Positions 1 through 8,613 of a stretch of DNA of 49,876 nucleotides are shown one piece after another. The DNA comes from XYA12-FULL-58-9 sp001798605 (GTDB taxonomy: Bacteria > Myxococcota > XYA12-FULL-58-9). The stretch is taken from assembly GCA_036736205.1 (NCBI GenBank), contig DAINMX010000018.1:1-49876 (forward strand), in the 5' to 3' direction. Made by a program: the position numbers and the translations under genes. The notes beneath the pieces are model-generated. The model was not told the DNA's origin, did no database searches, and saw only the letters and a list, made by a program, of their open reading frames with translations. Numbering within the stretch: position 1 is the stretch's first letter; each line of letters opens with the position of its first letter.

Positions 1-1466
1 GGTGTCGACAATGGCATCGCCGGAAGACGAACCGTCATGGTTGTGCCTTCGCCCACGCGCGAGTTGGCCGACAACAACCCTCCATGCCGGGTAACGATGG
101 AATGGGCAACCGACAGACCGAGCCCACTGCCCTCCTCTTTGGTGGAGTAAAAGGGGTCAAAAATGCTCGAGAGTTTCGCCTCCTCGATGCCAGAACCGCG
201 ATCCTCGACGGCCAACTGAACGTATGGGCCGGGTTCTACTGGCAAGTCCGATTTCTGGGGGACCACAATGTTCTTGGCGGTGATGACAATTCGGCCTCCT
301 GAGGCCATCGCCTGCAGTGCGTTGATGACCAGATTCTGTATCACCCGTGAGATCTGTCCTGCGTCGACCTCACATGGCCAAAGGTCATCGGCGAAGTGAA
401 AATCGCACACCGCATCCGCACCGCTGAGACTGAATTTGGCGGCCTCGCGGACGAGCTCGTCGATTCGGCAAAGGCGGCGTATGGGCTCGCCACCCTTCGA
501 GAAGGTCAACAACTGATGAGTGAGCTCCTGGGCTCTGCATGCTGCGGTGTCGGCGATATTGAGTGCGCGACCGAGGGGACTGTCTTCTTCGCAATAACTC
601 GTAGCCAAGGACAACGAGCCAAACACAGCCGTGAGAATGTTGTTGAAGTCATGCGCTATACCGCCGGCCAAGACACCCAAGGACTCGAGTTTCTGCAGCT
701 TGAAAAGCTCATCTTCCAGCCATTTGCGCCCAGTGATGTCCTCGACCATCACGACTATTGATACCGGCCAGTTGTCAACATCCCGCACGCACGAGATGGT
801 AACAGAAGTTTGCAGAATCGCACCGTCTTTTTTAATGAAGCGTTCCTCCTCGCGGGCGTAATCCACACCGGCCTTCAACCCTTGAGATAGCGCTCGCATT
901 GGCTTGTCCCCGCAGTCGTCAGGATGCAAGAGGTCGAGCATGCGCCGGCCAATGAGCTCATGTTCTTGGTAACCCAAGAGGTTGCAGAAATGTGGATTGG
1001 CATCGATTATGTTGTGGTCAGTGTCCGTCATCACCATGCCTATCGAGCCAAAGTCAAAGACCCGTCGAAAGCGTCTTTCGCTCTCGGCAAGACGCAACTC
1101 AGCTCGTTTTCTGGCGGTGATATCCTGCGCGATCCATACAACTTGCTGCGACGAGTCCCGAGAAGCAGCCAACGGCGAAGTTCGACCCTCGAACCAGTGG
1201 GTGCCGTCAGAGAGATTGAGTGCGTATTCGAGGCTCTGGGTTTTGCCCGTGTCTATTGCCCGTCTGATGGCGGTGAGAGCTGCATCCGCAACGTCGACCG
1301 GTAGGATGTCATGCAAGCGTTTGCCGATGAGGCTGTCGGGACCTTTGAAAAGAAGCTCGTCTTGGTTGGTGAGGATCTCTACGCAGGTTCCTTCGGCGTC
1401 CAGGAGCAACATGATGTCAGGCGCAGATGCCAGAATCGTCCCAAGTCGCCAGCGGTCCTCTCCCAT
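1..1466 (-). CDS. PAS-domain sensor histidine kinase (C-terminus beyond window)
   Basis: A two-component sensor kinase that autophosphorylates a histidine and passes the phosphate to a response regulator. Reading leftward from ATG 1466 (preceded by an AGGAAAG ribosome site) there are two PAS-like segments. The first is about residues 5-125 and ends near QDITARKRAE. The second is about 130-250 and ends near VEDITGRKWLE. The dimerisation/H-box follows (GGIAHDFNNILTAV, His about 272), then the N-box (NLVINALQAM), a G1 box (DRGSGI), the F-box segment (IFDPFYSTK) and a G2 box (GSGLGLSV). The frame is still open at base 1, so a receiver domain could follow. No membrane segment is visible, which suggests a cytoplasmic sensor. 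The H-box type is the HWN/NtrB-like class common in Deltaproteobacteria. The ligand is unknown, and the upstream neighbour diverges. Confidence 0.9.
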   Translation of the reverse strand, partial: MGEDRWRLGTILASAPDIMLLLDAEGTCVEILTNQDELLFKGPDSLIGKRLHDILPVDVADAALTAIRRAIDTGKTQSLEYALNLSDGTHWFEGRTSPLAASRDSSQQVVWIAQDITARKRAELRLAESERRFRRVFDFGSIGMVMTDTDHNIIDANPHFCNLLGYQEHELIGRRMLDLLHPDDCGDKPMRALSQGLKAGVDYAREEERFIKKDGAILQTSVTISCVRDVDNWPVSIVVMVEDITGRKWLEDELFKLQKLESLGVLAGGIAHDFNNILTAVFGSLSLATSYCEEDSPLGRALNIADTAACRAQELTHQLLTFSKGGEPIRRLCRIDELVREAAKFSLSGADAVCDFHFADDLWPCEVDAGQISRVIQNLVINALQAMASGGRIVITAKNIVVPQKSDLPVEPGPYVQLAVEDRGSGIEEAKLSSIFDPFYSTKEEGSGLGLSVAHSIVTRHGGLLSANSRVGEGTTMTVRLPAMPLST

Positions 1467-1652
1467 ATCTTCTTTCCTCAGCGGCGTGATACACCGCTGT
1501 CCCACGGATAGGCAACACGATGGATGATCAATTTTGCCGAGTAACGCCCCTACACCCTATTCCAGCCATAAACCTTTCAGCGTTTTGTGCTAATTGTGGC
1601 AACGGTTTGTTTTAATCACGGCGGATCTCTGCGGCAATGAAGGGTTGGAGTT

Positions 1653-2972
1653 ATGGGAGCAGCGAATCTCTGGATCGTGTTGTTGTTGACTGCGGCGGAG
1701 CCCAATAGGCCCAAGGATATCATGGACTACTTTCTGCTTCTGCCCGATTCACTGGGCTTTTTTTCCGACCAACGTCTACCAGGTACGCCGGCTTCACTTA
1801 CGGAAATCGAGTTTTCGACACGCGACATAAAGAACGGGTTTCTCGCCGGTGGTTTCCAGGAGGCAGAGTCCGGTTTTGAGGTTGCGATGTTCCGGCCAGT
1901 CAAAGGTGCTCCCGTGATTGCCGTGAACATGTTGTCGTACGGTCCCGCCACCGCGTCGGAGCTGTTGTTTCTCGCGTACGACCCGGCCCAGCGCAGATGG
2001 GCCAATGTTGCCACGCGGGTGCTGCCCGCGGAGGCACGCACGACTGGCTTTGCAGAAAACATCGCGGCAAAGATGTCGGCAATCGACCCCGATTCGGATT
2101 GGCAAGCGTCGGCAGCCCAAGCTTACGATGGACTCGGCAACGCTTTCGTGGGGCCGTGGTACATCAAGTTGCCTCGTTTTGGCACAACCATACAGGCGCA
2201 CATATGGACTGCCGACGTCGAAAAAAAGGGGCATCCGGTCGCATTTTTCATGCCATGGAATAGAGAGCACGGCCGGTTTGATCTCGATATCAAGCCGCGA
2301 AACGAGCGCGTAGTTGCTGGCACTGCCTCGCTAGACAAGAACGCCAAGGATCCGCACTGCCCCGAGCTCGGGTCCGACGGCCGCGATGCGCCGGCGATGT
2401 TGGTCGCAACGACGGGTGGCCATCGAATCATGGTGTGCGGACATGTGAATGAAGAAGACCAGAGCAAACACATGGGACGCAGTGTGTTTTCAGAATTCAA
2501 GGTCTACGCGGTCAATCCCCAAGGCGAGGTGTCTAAGTCGCTGCATGTCGCCGACGCCGTTTCTGCGCATTGGCTATCGATAGAGCGTGACGCTCTCGTT
2601 CTCGAGGAGTTGGTTTGGCTCGATGCAGGGTACTATCCGATCATCCAAACGCGAATCACGTGCTCCACCAAGGGCTGCCGCAAACACAAGCCAAATTGCA
2701 ATGTGCCGAAGGCAATCACCAAGAGCGTAACCATCGCCTTGAAAAACCTCGAACCGTACATGAGCGGCACCAAGACAGGAGAAGCTCCCGACGAGACTTT
2801 GATAGGTGCTGCTGGACAGCTTGCGCTCTTTGGTGATTCTGCAGCGATTCGTTTGTTTCTGGCGAAACCGGCAAAGTTGAGCTTGGATGGCGCCTCTGCC
2901 GAAGAATTCTCAACCTACGAAGGTTGGGTGCACCGCTTAGTCGAGATGGGGTGTCTTTCGGCTGCGCAGTAA
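1653..2972 (+). CDS. Secreted protein of unknown function
   Basis: I do not recognise this 439-residue protein. The N-terminus is short and hydrophobic (LWIVLLLTAA) and resembles a cleavable signal peptide ending near residue 15, so the protein is probably exported. The rest is a soluble alpha/beta-looking sequence with no membrane segment. A small cysteine cluster near residues 335-350 (CSTKGC then NC) could form disulfides. A GGAG lies just upstream of ATG 1653. It is divergent from the histidine kinase and is followed by the M3 peptidase lipoprotein, whose own start lies 96 bases past this stop. The two may be co-transcribed. No function is inferred. Confidence 0.7.
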   Translation: MGAANLWIVLLLTAAEPNRPKDIMDYFLLLPDSLGFFSDQRLPGTPASLTEIEFSTRDIKNGFLAGGFQEAESGFEVAMFRPVKGAPVIAVNMLSYGPATASELLFLAYDPAQRRWANVATRVLPAEARTTGFAENIAAKMSAIDPDSDWQASAAQAYDGLGNAFVGPWYIKLPRFGTTIQAHIWTADVEKKGHPVAFFMPWNREHGRFDLDIKPRNERVVAGTASLDKNAKDPHCPELGSDGRDAPAMLVATTGGHRIMVCGHVNEEDQSKHMGRSVFSEFKVYAVNPQGEVSKSLHVADAVSAHWLSIERDALVLEELVWLDAGYYPIIQTRITCSTKGCRKHKPNCNVPKAITKSVTIALKNLEPYMSGTKTGEAPDETLIGAAGQLALFGDSAAIRLFLAKPAKLSLDGASAEEFSTYEGWVHRLVEMGCLSAAQ

Positions 2973-3067
2973 TGGCGGTATTGCAGGCCCACTACGCAGA
3001 ACACCACGATTGCTTCCGGTGCCACAGATCGCTACAAACGTGCGCAACAAATACCGTGAGGATGCAA

Positions 3068-5026
3068 ATGAAATCGATGGTCGCCACGTTTATTGCCTTG
3101 GCGGTTCTTGTCGCCTGTTCCGGTGGGCAGATTGAAACTCGAGAGCAACAACGAGGAGAGAAGGTGTTTGAGCCACGCGCTGACATGCCCCGCACCGACG
3201 TCCCCGATACCTTCAAATGGATATTGACGCCGTTGTTTGCCGACGATGCGGCGTTTGCGACGGCGTTGCAGGAGGTCGGGCGCAACCGGGAAGAGCTTCG
3301 GAGGTTTGCGGGCAAGCTCGGCGATCCGTCCTCGCTGCGTGAATGCCTCGACCTCTATTTTGCTACCCGTCTGCAAACCAACAAACTGACCCTCTACGCA
3401 AACATGCGGTTTGATTCGGACCACACGGCCACAGACTTGCAGACCATGCGCGACCAGAGTCTCGACGCTCTGCATGCTCTCATGGCCGACTCCGGGTTCG
3501 TTCGCCAGGAGGTTCTCGGGCTCAGCGATGCTGCGATGGCAGCCGCCTATCGCGCGGAGCCGACCGTCGAGACGTACCGCCCCTATATCGACGAGCAACG
3601 CCGCCGTCGTTCGCGGGTGTTGCATCCGCAGGCCGAGCGAGTGTTGTCATTGGCAGGTGACAATCTCTGGGCGGAGATCGATCTCAATGAAATTCCATCG
3701 GATTTTGAGAAGACGTTTGGCGGCGTCATCACAGGTTTGGATCTTCCCAAGCTGCGTGACGAAGAAGACCGTTTGGTGAAGCTGAGCCTGTCGAACTTCC
3801 CCAAGTACCGTAGCTCATCCAATCGTCGGGTCCGCCAGCAAGCCGTCGAGAGGCTCTTTGCCACTCTGCACCAAAATCGACATGCGCTTGCGGCCACTCT
3901 CTCAGGGCAAGTTCGTTTCAATATCTTTTTGGCCCGGGCTCGCGGCTACGACACCGCCCTCGAGGCCTATCTGGACAAGGACAACATCTCGCCCGCAGTT
4001 TATCACAATCTCATCGACACGGTTCGCGCGAACCTCAAACCTCTGCACGACTATGTTGGCTTGCGCAAGCGTGTGATGGAGCTCGACGAGGTTCACATCT
4101 ACGATCTCTACCCGTCGCTGGTTGCGGACGTCGAGATGACGTTCCCATATGACGAGGCACAAAAAGTTCTTCCAGCGGCGTTGGCACCACTGGGGCCCGA
4201 GTATCTCGAGGTTCTCAACAAGGGCATCGACCCCAAGGAGGGGTGGCTCGACCTATACCCCAATGAGAACAAAGACAGTGGTGCGTTCTCTGCGAGTGTC
4301 TACAAAGTCCATCCCTACGTGAAGATGAACTACTACAACTCCTCCAATGACCTCTCGACCTTGGCACACGAATACGGTCACGCATTGCACAGTTACTTTT
4401 CGATGGCGACACAGCCTTACGTCACTTTCAACTATTCCACCTTCGTTGCGGAGATTGCCTCGACGACTAACGAGAAACTGTTGAGTGACTATCTGTTGAC
4501 GCGCGCCGAGTCGGACGCCGAGAAGCTCTACATCCTCAACAATTTGCTCGAGCGCATCCGCACGACGATTTATCGTCAAGCTTTATTCGCCGAGTTTGAG
4601 TTGCGGATTCATACGGCAGCCGAGCAAGGCACGCCGCTGACCGCTGAGTTTCTCAGCAAGACCTACGCCGAGCTCATCGCTGACTATTACGGACCCAACT
4701 TCACCATGGACGAGCATGACTCCATCGAGTGGGCCTACATTCCGCACTTCTATTACAAGTACTATGTCTTTTCGTACGCGACCGGGTTGTCGTCGGGTAT
4801 TGCACTCGCCGAGGGTGTTCAATCGGGTGACGTCGAAAAGCGGGATGCCTATCTTGGCATGCTGCGCGCGGGTTCCTCCAAACCACCCCTCGACATTCTT
4901 CGCGATGCTGGCGTGGACCTCACAAAACCTGATGCCATCGAGTCCGCTGCGCGGTTGATGCAGAAGCTCATCAACGAAATCGACGAGCTCGCTGTCAAAG
5001 GCAAAGCACCGCGCCAGAAGAAATAG
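3068..5026 (+). CDS. M3-family oligoendopeptidase F-like lipoprotein
   Basis: A zinc metallopeptidase of the M3/PepF family, which cleaves oligopeptides. The zinc motif HEYGHALH is present with H434, E435 and H438. The third ligand is E462 in VAEIASTTNE, numbered from ATG 3068. I chose that start because GTGAGG sits six bases upstream and because it yields a lipoprotein signal (VLVAC, lipidated Cys17). The frame is open further upstream, but an earlier start would destroy this signal. At 652 residues it is slightly longer than cytosolic PepF (about 600), as expected with the signal. An outer-surface or periplasmic location contrasts with the usual cytosolic PepF. A role in turnover of secreted peptides is inference. 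Confidence 0.9.
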   Translation: MKSMVATFIALAVLVACSGGQIETREQQRGEKVFEPRADMPRTDVPDTFKWILTPLFADDAAFATALQEVGRNREELRRFAGKLGDPSSLRECLDLYFATRLQTNKLTLYANMRFDSDHTATDLQTMRDQSLDALHALMADSGFVRQEVLGLSDAAMAAAYRAEPTVETYRPYIDEQRRRRSRVLHPQAERVLSLAGDNLWAEIDLNEIPSDFEKTFGGVITGLDLPKLRDEEDRLVKLSLSNFPKYRSSSNRRVRQQAVERLFATLHQNRHALAATLSGQVRFNIFLARARGYDTALEAYLDKDNISPAVYHNLIDTVRANLKPLHDYVGLRKRVMELDEVHIYDLYPSLVADVEMTFPYDEAQKVLPAALAPLGPEYLEVLNKGIDPKEGWLDLYPNENKDSGAFSASVYKVHPYVKMNYYNSSNDLSTLAHEYGHALHSYFSMATQPYVTFNYSTFVAEIASTTNEKLLSDYLLTRAESDAEKLYILNNLLERIRTTIYRQALFAEFELRIHTAAEQGTPLTAEFLSKTYAELIADYYGPNFTMDEHDSIEWAYIPHFYYKYYVFSYATGLSSGIALAEGVQSGDVEKRDAYLGMLRAGSSKPPLDILRDAGVDLTKPDAIESAARLMQKLINEIDELAVKGKAPRQKK

Positions 5027-5109
5027 GCCCTACGCGGCATTGCAAAACCGCAACGCTACAGCGACCCGACGTTCGCCCCTAGATGCCAGAGGAAACGGGT
5101 TCCAACACC

Positions 5110-5406
5110 TCACTCGCAATAGGTCACGCTGCACACACCCTCGCGGCAGGGTCCGTGGCCCTCCTCACCATTGCATTGGTCCCAAACGGGACAATCCTTC
5201 TCATCATCGCACGTCTTTGTGCAGACGCTCCGGTCCTTGCTCGGGACATGAATGCACGTGAAAGGTGCCTTGCAGATTGAGTCGTCGACTTGGCACGTGC
5301 GGTCCAACGTCTCAGGCAAGCGGTGGTCGCCGCATGACCAGAGAGCGCACACTAGGCACACCAAGATTGTTTTCCCCATCAGGCACCGAATCTGTAGTAG
5401 CCCCAT
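5110..5406 (-). CDS. Small cysteine-rich lipoprotein
   Basis: A short secreted protein of unknown function, 98 residues from ATG 5406, which follows a GGAAAGGGGG ribosome site. The N-terminus is a lipoprotein signal ending LVCALWSC. The mature part has about ten cysteines spaced like disulfide-bonded mini-domains (CQVDDSIC, CIHVPSKDRSVC, CDDEKDC, CREGVC). Similar Cys-rich lipoproteins are frequent in myxobacterial genomes, and a larger one lies at 26340-27890. It sits alone on the minus strand between plus-strand genes. A later in-frame ATG at 5379 is a possible alternative start. Confidence 0.65.
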   Translation of the reverse strand: MGLLQIRCLMGKTILVCLVCALWSCGDHRLPETLDRTCQVDDSICKAPFTCIHVPSKDRSVCTKTCDDEKDCPVWDQCNGEEGHGPCREGVCSVTYCE

Positions 5407-5676
5407 GAAGCCCCCTTTCCGCGCACTCGGCGACCACGGAGACCATATATCCAATTGGCGGGCGTTGGGGAACCACTTGTAGGCTGTCGCTCGGCCTGCA
5501 GGGAAGAGGTCCAGAGCGCCAGATCGCGCTAGACCACACTCCAGATAAATGTGCGAGCGTTTCGCGGGTTTGTTCTACGTGTTTGGAAATCGTTCAACGA
5601 TAGCACTCATCTTTGCATCTTGGCTCCCGTCGCAAATCGTGGAAGCCTGCCGGGGCAATCGCAACCAGAGGCAAGC

Positions 5677-7503
5677 ATGAGCAACTATGGGCAGTTGGCG
5701 GACCGAGCAGACAAGCTGGAGAAGGCACAAAAGTGGGATGAGGCAGGGGAAATGTGGGAGCGGCTCGGAGACACTGACCGCGCCATCGCCGCATACAAAC
5801 GCTCAGGCAAGGGAGAGCGGGCGGCGCAGCTCTTGTTGACCTCGGGCCGATTTAAGGAATCCGCGGCGACCTACCAGTCCATGGGGCTGTACGCCCAGGC
5901 TGCCGGCGTCTATGAGCGCATGAATGCCTTCGATGATGCCGCCCGCTGCTATTTACGCGGCAATCAACGCGAGCAGGCGGCCCTTACCTGGGAGAAGGCT
6001 GGGGCGTGTGTTGATGCAGCCAAGGTCTTTTACACCCTCGGCAATGTGCACAAAGCCGTACAGCTCTACGAGCGTGCTGGCGACACCGCCACGGCGCAAG
6101 CGCTGCGCAACAAGCACGATCTCGCGGGTCTTGAGAAGCAGTCGAAACAAGACGCCGCGGAACAGCACATTGCTCGGCTTCTAAGTGGCGAGGCCGGTTT
6201 TGCCAATGAGCAACAGGTGGTGCGCGCCGTCTTGTATCTGTTGCAGCGCGATCGCCTTGCCGATGGGGTCCGCCTCTACAGCCAGTGTCGCGAGGACATT
6301 GGCTACCCTTTGATCACCGCGGTCACCGGTCAACCCGAGATTGAGAAGCGCTTGGCAAAAATGCTCTACGCGGCCAAGGACTATTACAAGACCGCCCAAG
6401 TGCTTGAAAACCTAGGCAAGCCTGAGCAGGCAGCGATGCTCTACGAACGCGGCGATGCCTTTGATTTGGCGGCTGAGCTCTATGCCAAGATTGGCAACGA
6501 TGAGAAGGCCGCGGAGATGTTTGAGCGAAGCAACAAGTATTCTGAGGCGGCGGTCCTGTATTTGCGCGCCGGGAAAAACGATCGGGCGGCAATCAACTAC
6601 GAGCGTTGTCAGGATTACTTTCTGGCAGGAAAGTTGTTCTTCGAGATAGGCAAAGCCAACAAGAGCCTGCAGTTGTTGCAGCGCGTGCAACGAACTGAGC
6701 CGCGGTTTGTCGATGCAACTTTGATGATGGGGCAGATCCTCACCACCGGCGGCTACAAGGATCTCGCTCTAACCAAATACCAAGAGGCGATGATTGAGCG
6801 AAAGCTCGACGACGCAGTTGCGCCGGTGCAATACCGCATGGGACTTCTGCTGCAGGAGCTCGGTCGAGTGGCGGAGGCCAAGAAGTTTTTTGAGGGACTT
6901 CTCAGTTGGCGATTTGATTACGAGGACGTCAAGGCCCGCCTCGAGGGGCTGGCTGCAGTCGATCCAGCACCCAGTTTGGCTTCGGCACCTGTGGCAGCCA
7001 CAACCGACTCTGCCGAAACATCCGCGGCGGCAGCACTCGAGCAAGCGCAAGCACATGTGGTCACCATCATGGACGGCTTCGAGCTGCTCAAGGAGATCAA
7101 GCTGTTCAGTGAGTTGTCTCTCGACGAGACCCGCGCCGTCTACCACATGACTGAACGGCTCACCTTCGACCCAAACCAGATCATGATCGAACAGGGCAAA
7201 CCCGGCGAGGCGCTCTACGTGCTGCGTTCCGGCAAGGTCTCGGTGCGACGGGTGGCCAATGGGCAAGAAATCGAGCTGGCCCAGCTTGGTGCCGGGGCAC
7301 CCGTGGGAGAGATGAGCTTATTCGACGACAGCCCCACCAGCGCTCGCGTGGTTGCCATCGAGCCAGTGGAAGCTTTCACCATCAGCAAGGAGAGTTTTCA
7401 CGATCTGCTTGCCGGCAGTGACAAGCTCGGCCTGCGCATCTATTCGGCGTTCGTCAAAACTCTCACGGAACGATTGCGCGAGACGTCAGCCCGCGCCAGT
7501 TGA
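5677..7503 (+). CDS. Tetratricopeptide-repeat protein with C-terminal cyclic-nucleotide-binding-like domain
   Basis: A 608-residue cytoplasmic scaffold or sensor. From ATG 5677 (AGAGG upstream) the first 400 or so residues are helical repeats in the style of WERLGDTDRAIAAYKRSG, AGVYERMNAFDDAARCY and ELYAKIGNDEKAAEMFERS. An alanine-rich linker follows at about 425-460. Residues 465-600 form a Crp-type beta-roll (LFSELSLDETRAV, EQGKPGEALYVLRSGKVSV, VGEMSLFDDS). The phosphate-binding cassette has its glutamate (E545), but the usual arginine nine residues later is threonine (T554), with R557 close by. cAMP or cGMP binding is therefore uncertain. There is no DNA-binding domain, so this is not a Crp regulator. 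The gene stands alone. A role in protein-protein assembly is inference. Confidence 0.85.
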   Translation: MSNYGQLADRADKLEKAQKWDEAGEMWERLGDTDRAIAAYKRSGKGERAAQLLLTSGRFKESAATYQSMGLYAQAAGVYERMNAFDDAARCYLRGNQREQAALTWEKAGACVDAAKVFYTLGNVHKAVQLYERAGDTATAQALRNKHDLAGLEKQSKQDAAEQHIARLLSGEAGFANEQQVVRAVLYLLQRDRLADGVRLYSQCREDIGYPLITAVTGQPEIEKRLAKMLYAAKDYYKTAQVLENLGKPEQAAMLYERGDAFDLAAELYAKIGNDEKAAEMFERSNKYSEAAVLYLRAGKNDRAAINYERCQDYFLAGKLFFEIGKANKSLQLLQRVQRTEPRFVDATLMMGQILTTGGYKDLALTKYQEAMIERKLDDAVAPVQYRMGLLLQELGRVAEAKKFFEGLLSWRFDYEDVKARLEGLAAVDPAPSLASAPVAATTDSAETSAAAALEQAQAHVVTIMDGFELLKEIKLFSELSLDETRAVYHMTERLTFDPNQIMIEQGKPGEALYVLRSGKVSVRRVANGQEIELAQLGAGAPVGEMSLFDDSPTSARVVAIEPVEAFTISKESFHDLLAGSDKLGLRIYSAFVKTLTERLRETSARAS

Positions 7504-7593
7504 ATCTCGCACACGCAGCGAATCAAAATCCCACACCCGCGTGAGGCGGAACTTGGCAATCAAGCCGATGCGGCGGTCAGAAGCGCTCCAGGT

Positions 7594-8004
7594 CTAATTG
7601 TTGGTAGAGAAGTTGGGGAGCTTGGCGGTGAGGACCAAGGTGCTGTCGGGAACTTTGACTTCGTTGGTGCCGGTGTTGCTCGTGTTCGCGCCCACGTTCA
7701 CGTTCGCGTTCTTGATGACATGGGATTTGCGTTCACGGTAGCGCCATTGCTGGTAGTGCGCTGAGCACAGTCCGCGGGCAACGGCAGGTTTTTCACACAA
7801 CGAGCAGATGCGGCGGGTGGCAGATGTCTGTTGCTCGTTGGACGCGTTCGCTGGGTCGAGCTGGTCGAGTCGGCGCTCGATGCGGGCGAGACGCTTCGAG
7901 AAGTCGGACAAGGTGCGATCCACGGATGCAGCGACCTGGATGCGCAGGTCTTCGATGAGGGATTCGAAAAGGGCACCAAAATCGGTGGTCTTGCGCGGCG
8001 GCAT
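7594..8004 (-). CDS. Small protein with coiled-coil and Cys/His zinc-ligand motif
   Basis: A 136-residue protein starting at ATG 8004 with GGAG six bases upstream. Residues 10-55 look like an amphipathic coiled coil (LSDFSKRLARIERRLDQLD). Residues 66-90 carry a C-x2-C-x9-C-x2-H pattern (CSLCEKPAVARGLCSAHY) followed by QQWRYRERK, which is typical of a small zinc finger beside a basic patch. The tail is rich in Asn and Thr and of low complexity. DNA or RNA binding is plausible but not shown, and I recognise no named family. A perfect TTGACA lies about 60 bases upstream on the coding strand (8061-8066). Confidence 0.6.
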   Translation of the reverse strand: MPPRKTTDFGALFESLIEDLRIQVAASVDRTLSDFSKRLARIERRLDQLDPANASNEQQTSATRRICSLCEKPAVARGLCSAHYQQWRYRERKSHVIKNANVNVGANTSNTGTNEVKVPDSTLVLTAKLPNFSTNN

Positions 8005-8060
8005 GGGCTCTCCGGGACGTCTGTGGGTGACCGTGATCGTCTAGTAAGAGGATTGCGATC

Positions 8061-8066
8061 TGTCAA
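8061..8066 (-). promoter_or_regulatory. Candidate -35 element for the zinc-ligand gene
   Basis: A perfect TTGACA on the minus strand, 57 bases upstream of ATG 8004. No good -10 box follows at 16-18 bases (TAGACG is the nearest), so this is only a candidate. Confidence 0.25.
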
Positions 8067-8113
8067 CCCCGCGTATTGTACTGTTGCCTATTATTATGTT
8101 GCGTATGAATGAC

Positions 8114-8149
8114 CACGTGAGAACCGGCCCGCAGACCGGCTCCCACGTG
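8114..8149 (-). terminator. Hairpin downstream of atpE
   Basis: A long imperfect inverted repeat: CACGTGAGAACCGG at 8114 pairs with CCGGCTCCCACGTG ending at 8149, allowing G-U pairs. The loop is about 8 bases. It lies 19 bases past the atpE stop and would end the Fo operon transcript. No T-run follows on the minus strand, so it may instead stabilise the mRNA end. Confidence 0.5.
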
Positions 8150-8167
8150 ATTCAATGCAAATCCAAC

Positions 8168-8497
8168 TCAGACGATCTTGCCTTGGAGCAAGAACATCAA
8201 AACCCAATTGAAGAGGACCAGAGACTCGATGAACGCAAGACCGAGAATCATCGGCACGAACACCTTGTCAGCGGCATTGGGGTTGCGGGCAATGCCCTCG
8301 AGGGCTGCGGCAGCGGTTTTGCCTTGGCTGATGGCGCCGCCGAAGACGCCGAGGCCGATACCGAAAGCTGCGGCAACTGCGATCCATCCACCATTCTGCA
8401 TGGCGAATTCGCTCATTTCGCCACCGGCCGCGAAAGCAACGCTAGCGACCATCATCACGGCCATCATCGATAATACAGAAATCACAAAACGCTTCAT
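8168..8497 (-). CDS. atpE: ATP synthase Fo subunit c, with signal peptide
   Basis: The rotor-ring subunit of the membrane Fo sector, 109 residues. ATG 8497 is chosen because AAGGAG lies eight bases upstream. A GTG nine bases earlier would be too close to it. Residues 1-23 are a cleavable signal peptide (MMVASVAFA), as in several deltaproteobacterial and related c subunits. Two membrane helices flank the polar loop with GIARNP. The ion-carrying carboxylate is E91 in helix 2. Q58 in helix 1 and S92 line up with Q32, E65 and S66 of the Ilyobacter sodium-binding ring, with the same Gln-to-Glu spacing of 33. Y70 is replaced by F96. It is last in the operon after atpI and atpB. Confidence 0.95.
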   Translation of the reverse strand: MKRFVISVLSMMAVMMVASVAFAAGGEMSEFAMQNGGWIAVAAAFGIGLGVFGGAISQGKTAAAALEGIARNPNAADKVFVPMILGLAFIESLVLFNWVLMFLLQGKIV

Positions 8498-8613
8498 CTC
8501 AATCACTCCTTGTTAATGCCAACTCGGTCTCGCGGCCTCGGGGATCTCTCTCTCTCTCAGAACCATCCTGTGCCAGTCCCTCAGACGCAAAACGAGTGGG
8601 CGAATAAACTCTG

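Noticed and set aside
84..1511. Several plus-strand open frames (72-181 codons) at the left end
   Set aside because: The minus strand encodes an uninterrupted histidine kinase with all catalytic boxes, so these are antisense frames.
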